This document shows positions 6,350-9,866 of a stretch of DNA of 9,866 bases, one piece after another. Position 1 is the stretch's first letter. Every line of letters starts with the position of its first letter. Position numbers and translations under genes: made by a program. The DNA comes from Geobacter sp. (GTDB lineage Bacteria; Desulfobacterota; Desulfuromonadia; Geobacterales; DSM-12255): the NCBI GenBank assembly GCA_012026855.1, contig VEOV01000051.1, forward strand, positions 1 to 9,866, written 5' to 3'. Below the pieces are notes generated by a model. The model was given only the letters and a program-made list of their open reading frames with translations. It was not told where the DNA came from and did no database searches.

Positions 6350-7597
6350 ATGAAGAAATTAACCGTATCAGCTGCATTCCTGCTGACAGCAGTTGCAGCA
6401 ATTCCGTCGGCCAATGCAGCCTTTGTCATCGGTGGAGAAAACGGCTGGCAATTGAGCACAGACGGTATCGTTGATGTTTTCTCTGTCTATCAGTCAACCA
6501 GCGCAGCACCAGCCGGCAACAGATTCGCAACACTTCTTAACGGCACCAATGATACCTATCAGAATTTCGGAGTAACAGTTGGTCTGTTGCCGTCGGTAAT
6601 CGCCTTTAATGTCAAGGCGCCGACAACCAATGGTGTCGATTCCACCGTACGCGTCGGCATCTATCCAAGTATTCAGAACAGCGGTGGCCAGAGCAACAGA
6701 TTCGATGTCAATCCCAATACGGACTTCCGTGAATTCTTTTATACAGCCAAGGGCAAGTACGGCGAGCTGCTGGCAGGTCGCGCCCTTAACCTTTACCAGG
6801 GCAAAAATATTCTCACCGACATGACTCTCCTGACAGCAGGGGTTGTGCCGGCGCCAGGCACATCAACAACGCTGGGACATATCGGTTATGGCTACCTCTA
6901 CACCAACTTCGGGCCGCAAATCCGTTACACCACTCCGGATCTTAACGGCGTCAAGGTTGCTGTCAGCATCGCCGAGCCTTACAAAATCGACCAGTACACA
7001 GCCAAGACCGCTACACCCCGTCTTGAAACCGAAATCTCTTATGCCACAGTCAGTGGAGACACAAAAATACAGGCATGGGCATCCGGTTTGTATCAGGGTG
7101 CTACCCGCAGCAAAACAGCTGCTGCCCGTCCAGGCGAAGATAACCATTCGATTGGGGGCGCCGCTGGCGCCAGTGCCGGATTCGGCAACACCGAACTGCT
7201 GGTCTCTGGTTACGCCGGTGAAGGTCTCGGCATGATCAGCGTGCAGGATGCTGCACTGCAAGGCGCCTGGGGATCATCAGCAGTTGATGCTGCCGGTAAG
7301 GAGCGAACCCAGTACGGTTTCCTTGCCCAGGCAACCTACAAGCTGCCACCTGACGTAAAGCTCGGCGTCAACTATGGCCAGAGCGCCCAGAATAAAAGCG
7401 CCTACGACAAAGCAAATAGCGGCGCTGGAGCCTATGTGCCGATGGAAAAGCAGGAAGCAGTTTCAGCAATCGTCGCGTACAACTTTAACAAGTTCACCCA
7501 ATTCGTCGCTGAATACAGCTTTGCCCGTAACACCTGGCAAGACAACGCCAAACAGGATTCCAACAGTGTTGCCATCGGCACCATGTTTTATTGGTAG
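6350..7597 (+). CDS. Outer-membrane porin-like beta-barrel protein
   Basis: The 415-residue product begins with a classic signal peptide (KK, a hydrophobic stretch, then PSANA, with cleavage after about residue 23) and continues as alternating hydrophobic and polar strands rich in Gly, Tyr, Phe and Ser, with no cysteine visible. It ends in MFYW, an aromatic C-terminus as used for outer-membrane insertion. Length and composition fit a 16-stranded Gram-negative porin, here probably supplying small solutes. The ATG at 6350 is chosen because AGGGGG lies 6 bases upstream; in-frame ATG at 6344 abuts that site and the TTG at 6326 lies within the leader hairpin, and both would only lengthen the signal peptide. 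Driven by the sigma54 promoter at 6205, it heads an operon with the DUF4242 and AmiS/UreI-like genes. The substrate is unknown; assignment to a specific porin family would need a profile search. Confidence 0.82.
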   Translation: MKKLTVSAAFLLTAVAAIPSANAAFVIGGENGWQLSTDGIVDVFSVYQSTSAAPAGNRFATLLNGTNDTYQNFGVTVGLLPSVIAFNVKAPTTNGVDSTVRVGIYPSIQNSGGQSNRFDVNPNTDFREFFYTAKGKYGELLAGRALNLYQGKNILTDMTLLTAGVVPAPGTSTTLGHIGYGYLYTNFGPQIRYTTPDLNGVKVAVSIAEPYKIDQYTAKTATPRLETEISYATVSGDTKIQAWASGLYQGATRSKTAAARPGEDNHSIGGAAGASAGFGNTELLVSGYAGEGLGMISVQDAALQGAWGSSAVDAAGKERTQYGFLAQATYKLPPDVKLGVNYGQSAQNKSAYDKANSGAGAYVPMEKQEAVSAIVAYNFNKFTQFVAEYSFARNTWQDNAKQDSNSVAIGTMFYW

Positions 7598-7610
7598 CCT
7601 ACATCGGAAT

Positions 7611-7628
7611 GGAGGCAGCAATGCCTCC
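7611..7628 (+). other. Intercistronic GNRA-loop hairpin after the porin gene
   Basis: GGAGGCA and TGCCTCC form a perfect 7-bp stem around the stable tetraloop GCAA, 13 bases after the porin stop. No U run follows, and a ribosome binding site comes 7 bases later, so it is more likely an mRNA-stabilising or processing stem that raises porin output relative to the downstream genes than a terminator. Confidence 0.6.
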
Positions 7629-7648
7629 TGACCCAAAGGAGATATGTC

Positions 7649-7921
7649 ATGCCCAAATATGTTATCGAACGGGAGATTCCAGGCGCTGGCGCAATCCCGC
7701 CTGCCGACCTCAAAAACATATCCCAAAAGTCATGCAGCGTCTTGCAGGGGCTTGGTCCCCAGATCCAGTGGGTGCAGAGTTATGTCACCGACAACAAGAT
7801 CTACTGTATCTACATTGCTCCAAACAAGGAGCTTGTGATGAAGCATGCTGAACAGGGTGGCTTCCCTGCCAACAGCATTTCAGAAATTCATACGATTATC
7901 GATCCGACAACAGCCGAATGA
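7649..7921 (+). CDS. DUF4242 (SCO4226-like) small protein
   Basis: The 90-residue product has no signal peptide or membrane segment and appears cytoplasmic. The opening YVIEREIPGAG, the central WVQSYVTDNKIYCIY and HAEQGGFPAN (66-75) match the small ferredoxin-like-fold family DUF4242, whose studied member SCO4226 of Streptomyces coelicolor binds nickel. The role in this family is not settled, and I do not assign one. The ribosome binding site AAAGGAG lies 7 bases before the ATG. The gene lies 51 bases after the porin and 44 bases before the channel gene, on the same strand and with no terminator, so it is expected to be co-transcribed. Nickel beside a UreI-like channel could hint at urea use, but no urease gene is visible. 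Confidence 0.7.
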   Translation: MPKYVIEREIPGAGAIPPADLKNISQKSCSVLQGLGPQIQWVQSYVTDNKIYCIYIAPNKELVMKHAEQGGFPANSISEIHTIIDPTTAE

Positions 7922-7965
7922 TAACCATCCGGCATTAAGAATTTACTGCTCAAAGGAGAACTCAA

Positions 7966-8496
7966 ATGACATTGGCACTTTTGCTGTTAATCTGCATGAT
8001 GTGGGTCCCGGTCGGTCTGCTGTTCCTTGGTTCCGGTGAGGCAAAAAGCACCGGTTTCGTCACTGCCGTTGTGGGAACACTGGTTGTTATCGGCGCGCTT
8101 CTTCAGACGGCTCTTTTCAAAGACCCGTTCACCGGTGGTCTTCTGTTCGTGTTCGGCGTGCTCTACCTGCAAACCGCCCACGTCCTGCTTACCGGCATAG
8201 AAGATATGCGTACCGTTGGCAACGGCGCTCTGGTAGTCGGCATCATTTGCGCTGCCTATGCTGTACTCTATCTTACCGGCGGCGGCGTAAAACCGGACGG
8301 TAAAACCATTATCGACGTTGTCCCCTACCTTGGTTTCATGTGTGTCACTTTTGTAGTCATCTGCTTTACCGTTACCGGTGTAACTTATGGAAAAATCAGC
8401 GCCAAAGTGGCTGCCTGGATGTTCTTGGGGTTGAGCTTCACCTGCCTCTTCGTACCTGCCATTGGGCTCCTGGGATATGGGAAACTGCCGTTTTGA
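7966..8496 (+). CDS. AmiS/UreI-like inner-membrane channel
   Basis: The 176-residue protein is almost entirely hydrophobic with six predicted membrane helices at about 1-22, 30-50, 56-76, 86-104, 119-140 and 147-170. Number, size and sequence style, especially the GGLLFVFGVLYLQTAHVLLTG helix, resemble the AmiS/UreI family, hexameric channels for urea and short-chain amides. It differs from typical members in having few tryptophans in the fifth and sixth helices, which line the UreI pore, so substrate may differ; the match is from pattern memory and needs a profile search. A strong AAGGAG site lies 7 bases before the ATG. As last gene of the porin operon it would provide the inner-membrane step for the same small solute that the porin admits. 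Alternatively it is an uncharacterised six-helix membrane protein. Confidence 0.6.
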   Translation: MTLALLLLICMMWVPVGLLFLGSGEAKSTGFVTAVVGTLVVIGALLQTALFKDPFTGGLLFVFGVLYLQTAHVLLTGIEDMRTVGNGALVVGIICAAYAVLYLTGGGVKPDGKTIIDVVPYLGFMCVTFVVICFTVTGVTYGKISAKVAAWMFLGLSFTCLFVPAIGLLGYGKLPF

Positions 8497-8535
8497 TGTT
8501 TTAGGCACACATCAATTCAGTTTGATTCGTTTACC

Positions 8536-8590
8536 GGGCGGATTTCAGATCCTGAGCAGCTGACATCTGAAATCCGCCCTCTTCTTCCTT
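8536..8590 (+). terminator. Intrinsic terminator of the porin operon
   Basis: GGGCGGATTTCAGAT (8536-8550) pairs perfectly with 8565-8579 over 15 bases around a 14-base loop, followed by the pyrimidine-rich tail TCTTCTTCCTT. It starts 39 bases after the channel stop codon and closes the operon, so the next gene needs its own promoter. Confidence 0.85.
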
Positions 8591-8612
8591 AGCAGACTAC
8601 TTGCCAGAATAT

Positions 8613-8631
8613 ATTGTATACTTGGTACAAT
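8613..8631. promoter_or_regulatory. Dyad in the probable promoter region of the SHOCT gene
   Basis: ATTGTA and TACAAT face each other across 7 bases, about 20 bases before the start codon of the SHOCT gene. TACAAT could serve as a -10 box with TTGCCA (8601-8606) as -35, but the 19-base spacer is long; TATACT (8617-8622) is an alternative -10 without a clear -35. The exact promoter is unresolved. Confidence 0.3.
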
Positions 8632-8651
8632 CCTACTGCAGGAGGCTCACC

Positions 8652-9458
8652 ATGATTCGCCAAACCGACCAGCTCTTGAAATTTCTGCTGACTTCAGTCG
8701 TAATCCTGAGCATTGCTTTCAGCAGTGCAACCCAACTCATTGCCGCAGAGCGTCGCACTCTCTGGGAGAGCCGGGATCAGTTTGTGGCGCTTGAACCGCG
8801 GGAATCGTCAGCTGCCGGTGAAAAAGAAGTCAATAATCACCCGGCAAAAATCGAAATTGCCAGTATCTTGGCTTTGCTGGGTGCCATAAAATTGCAACCA
8901 ACGGCAGCCAGTGAAACGACTCCGCTGTTCACCAAGGAATCTCTCCAGACCATGGCCCCTTATCTGCAACAGGGGTTGCAGCAGGCTACCGCAGATGAGG
9001 ATGTCACCTTTGCCATAATCGGCCTCTATTCAGCACTGGCAGGCCTTACCAGGCAGCCGTTGGTCACCACTGGCAGGTTTTTTATCAAAGATGGCCGCTA
9101 TAACCTGATCATTGGCCTTGCCCACCATAGGGTAAATGAAAGAGCTGATCGTCGGCTGGATCCATTTACCCCGGGGAGCAGACTGGCAAGTAAAGCGGGT
9201 GAGTGGCGGCTGCAGCTGCCAGCTAAGTCGCCAGGCATCACCCTTTTCCGCAAAGACTGGGTCAGCGCAGATATCTCCTGGCAACCGGCAGAGGAGAGGT
9301 CACCGGAGCATCCGGCGCCGAGCAGTTCGAATCCACCGGCCAGATCCCCTCTGACTGTTGCCGAGAGGCTTACCATCCTGAACGATCTGAAAAACAAGGG
9401 ACTGATCAGTGACGACGAATACCGCAAAAAGCGGAGTGACGTACTACAGGAACTTTGA
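8652..9458 (+). CDS. Secreted/periplasmic protein with C-terminal SHOCT domain, function unknown
   Basis: The 268-residue product starts with a basic N-terminus and a hydrophobic segment (about 9-32, ending LIAAE), fitting a signal peptide or a single membrane anchor. The middle (about 65-215) is a globular region I do not recognise. A Pro/Ser-rich linker (about 212-233) leads to a C-terminal SHOCT domain, seen in LTVAERLTILNDLKNKG followed by LISDDEYRKKRSDVL (about 234-265), a short helical module attached to many unrelated proteins and thought to mediate oligomerisation. AGGAGG lies 6 bases before the ATG at 8652, which settles the start; an upstream in-frame TTG at 8601 is not supported. 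It is separated from the porin operon by a strong terminator and seems to be monocistronic. No functional tie to the neighbours can be shown. Confidence 0.75.
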   Translation: MIRQTDQLLKFLLTSVVILSIAFSSATQLIAAERRTLWESRDQFVALEPRESSAAGEKEVNNHPAKIEIASILALLGAIKLQPTAASETTPLFTKESLQTMAPYLQQGLQQATADEDVTFAIIGLYSALAGLTRQPLVTTGRFFIKDGRYNLIIGLAHHRVNERADRRLDPFTPGSRLASKAGEWRLQLPAKSPGITLFRKDWVSADISWQPAEERSPEHPAPSSSNPPARSPLTVAERLTILNDLKNKGLISDDEYRKKRSDVLQEL

Positions 9459-9554
9459 AACTGTGCGCTTTACGGCAATTCTGCAAGCGATGTAGAAAAT
9501 AGGGACATTTTCCTCACAAACTTAGTCAGTAATGCTTATTTTCATGAGGCAATT

Positions 9555-9570
9555 CGCCGCAGCTGTGGCG
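9555..9570. promoter_or_regulatory. Palindrome 160-170 bases upstream of the right-edge sigma54 promoter
   Basis: CGCCGCAG and CTGTGGCG pair at seven of eight positions with no spacer. CAATTC lies immediately on the right, and GGCAATTC overlaps the left end. The distance to the -24 element suits an enhancer site for an NtrC-type activator. GCTGTGG is shared with 6032-6038 in the divergent control region. Confidence 0.35.
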
Positions 9571-9727
9571 CAATTCCCCAAAATATCTCTCAAGCGCCCT
9601 AATTACCCGACGGCTCAGTGCCACGCTCCCCCGGATACCGTAAACAGCAATCTCATAATTTCAACAAGTTACCAATTCGCAGTAGAATCCCAGTATCATT
9701 AAGCTGGTGATCCCGCCCTGTTATTTG

Positions 9728-9743
9728 TGGCAAAGCTTTTGCT
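9728..9743 (+). promoter_or_regulatory. Sigma54 promoter of the right-edge gene
   Basis: TGGCAA, five bases, TTGCT differs from the consensus TGGCAC-N5-TTGCW at only one base, with GG and GC exactly 10 bases apart. Transcription should begin near 9754, giving a leader of about 36 bases before the ATG at 9790. Confidence 0.7.
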
Positions 9744-9789
9744 ATATGTAAACCATGTCAATAATTAGTCTAAATTACGAAGGGTTAGC

Positions 9790-9866
9790 ATGACTCAGAC
9801 CAAAAATTCCAAAATGACCCTCTCCGCGGAAACGATGAATCTGGATTTCGTCAAGAAAGTGGAGAA
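9790..9866 (+). CDS. Start of an unidentified gene (possibly HdrC-like Fe-S protein)
   Basis: Only 25 codons are visible, reading MTQTKNSKM and later MNLDFVKKVE, before the window ends. AAGGG lies 5 bases before the ATG and a strong sigma54 promoter lies further upstream, so the start is credible although an in-frame ATG also occurs at codon 9. The LDFVKKVE stretch recalls the N-terminus of HdrC-type 4Fe-4S proteins, where a cysteine-rich cluster motif soon follows, but no cysteine is yet visible. That identity is a guess; the gene itself is probable. Confidence 0.6.
   Translation, partial: MTQTKNSKMTLSAETMNLDFVKKVE

Larger units (their letters stand above)
9459..9789 (+). other. Intergenic region with repeated CAATTC motifs and a sigma54 promoter
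   Basis: No gene is evident in these 331 bases. CAATTC occurs four times (9476, 9550, 9571 and 9673), two of them extended to CAATTCGC (9550 and 9673), and a palindrome lies at 9555-9570. A sigma54 promoter follows near the right end. No strong terminator for the SHOCT gene was found; a weak GAAAAT/ATTTTC stem lies near 9496-9513. Confidence 0.5.

Noticed and set aside
7987..8508. Minus-strand reading frame (173 codons)
   Set aside because: Antisense to the six-helix membrane protein; hydrophilic shadow without a ribosome binding site.
9495..9515. Possible insertion-sequence remnant (ATAGGGACATTTTCC)
   Set aside because: It faintly recalls ends of some mobile elements, but no second end, target duplication or transposase is present.
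1..9866. CRISPR array, tRNA, rRNA, phage or integrase genes
   Set aside because: No spaced repeats, tRNA-like cloverleaf or relevant protein motifs were seen on either strand.

Overview
The window reads as part of a delta-proteobacterial (Geobacter-like, Desulfuromonadales/Geobacterales) chromosome. This is an inference from the style of the proteins (sigma54 response regulator with a soluble PAS kinase, SHOCT lipoprotein-like protein, porin, Fe-ADH), the Gram-negative outer-membrane porin and the moderate GC content; no rRNA, tRNA or species marker is present. I see no insertion sequence, CRISPR array or integrase.

Left part (minus strand, 5857 down to 1): one tightly packed operon runs from an iron-dependent alcohol dehydrogenase into a soluble PAS histidine kinase (no gap, TAAATG junction), a sigma54-activating response regulator (4-base ATGA overlap), a MoaA molybdopterin synthase enzyme (20-base gap) and a MOSC-domain protein (13-base gap). 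After a 276-base intergenic region holding a perfect small palindrome and two direct copies of a ModE-like half-site, a further minus-strand gene starts: a radical SAM protein cut off by the window edge.

Middle (5858-6349): a 492-base AT-rich divergent control region. It carries a near-consensus sigma54 promoter facing right (6205-6220), a weaker sigma54 candidate facing left toward the dehydrogenase operon (5938-5953), a dyad between them that could be an activator site, a palindrome on the right-hand -12 element, and a 30-base imperfect hairpin just upstream of the porin ribosome binding site.

Right part (plus strand): an apparent operon of an outer-membrane porin, a DUF4242 small protein and a six-helix AmiS/UreI-like inner-membrane channel, closed by a strong intrinsic terminator (8536-8590). 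A separately transcribed secreted SHOCT-domain protein follows, then a 331-base intergenic region with another sigma54 promoter (9728-9743) ahead of a gene of which only 25 codons are visible.

Working model (inference): the kinase/regulator pair senses an intracellular signal and, with sigma54, drives both arms of the divergent locus and the operon at the right edge. The porin and the AmiS/UreI-like channel would admit a small neutral compound; the Fe-ADH would oxidise an alcohol to an aldehyde; and the dedicated MoaA, MOSC and radical SAM proteins would supply a pterin cofactor for a molybdenum or tungsten enzyme, most plausibly an aldehyde-oxidising one encoded outside the window. The substrate cannot be read from the sequence.
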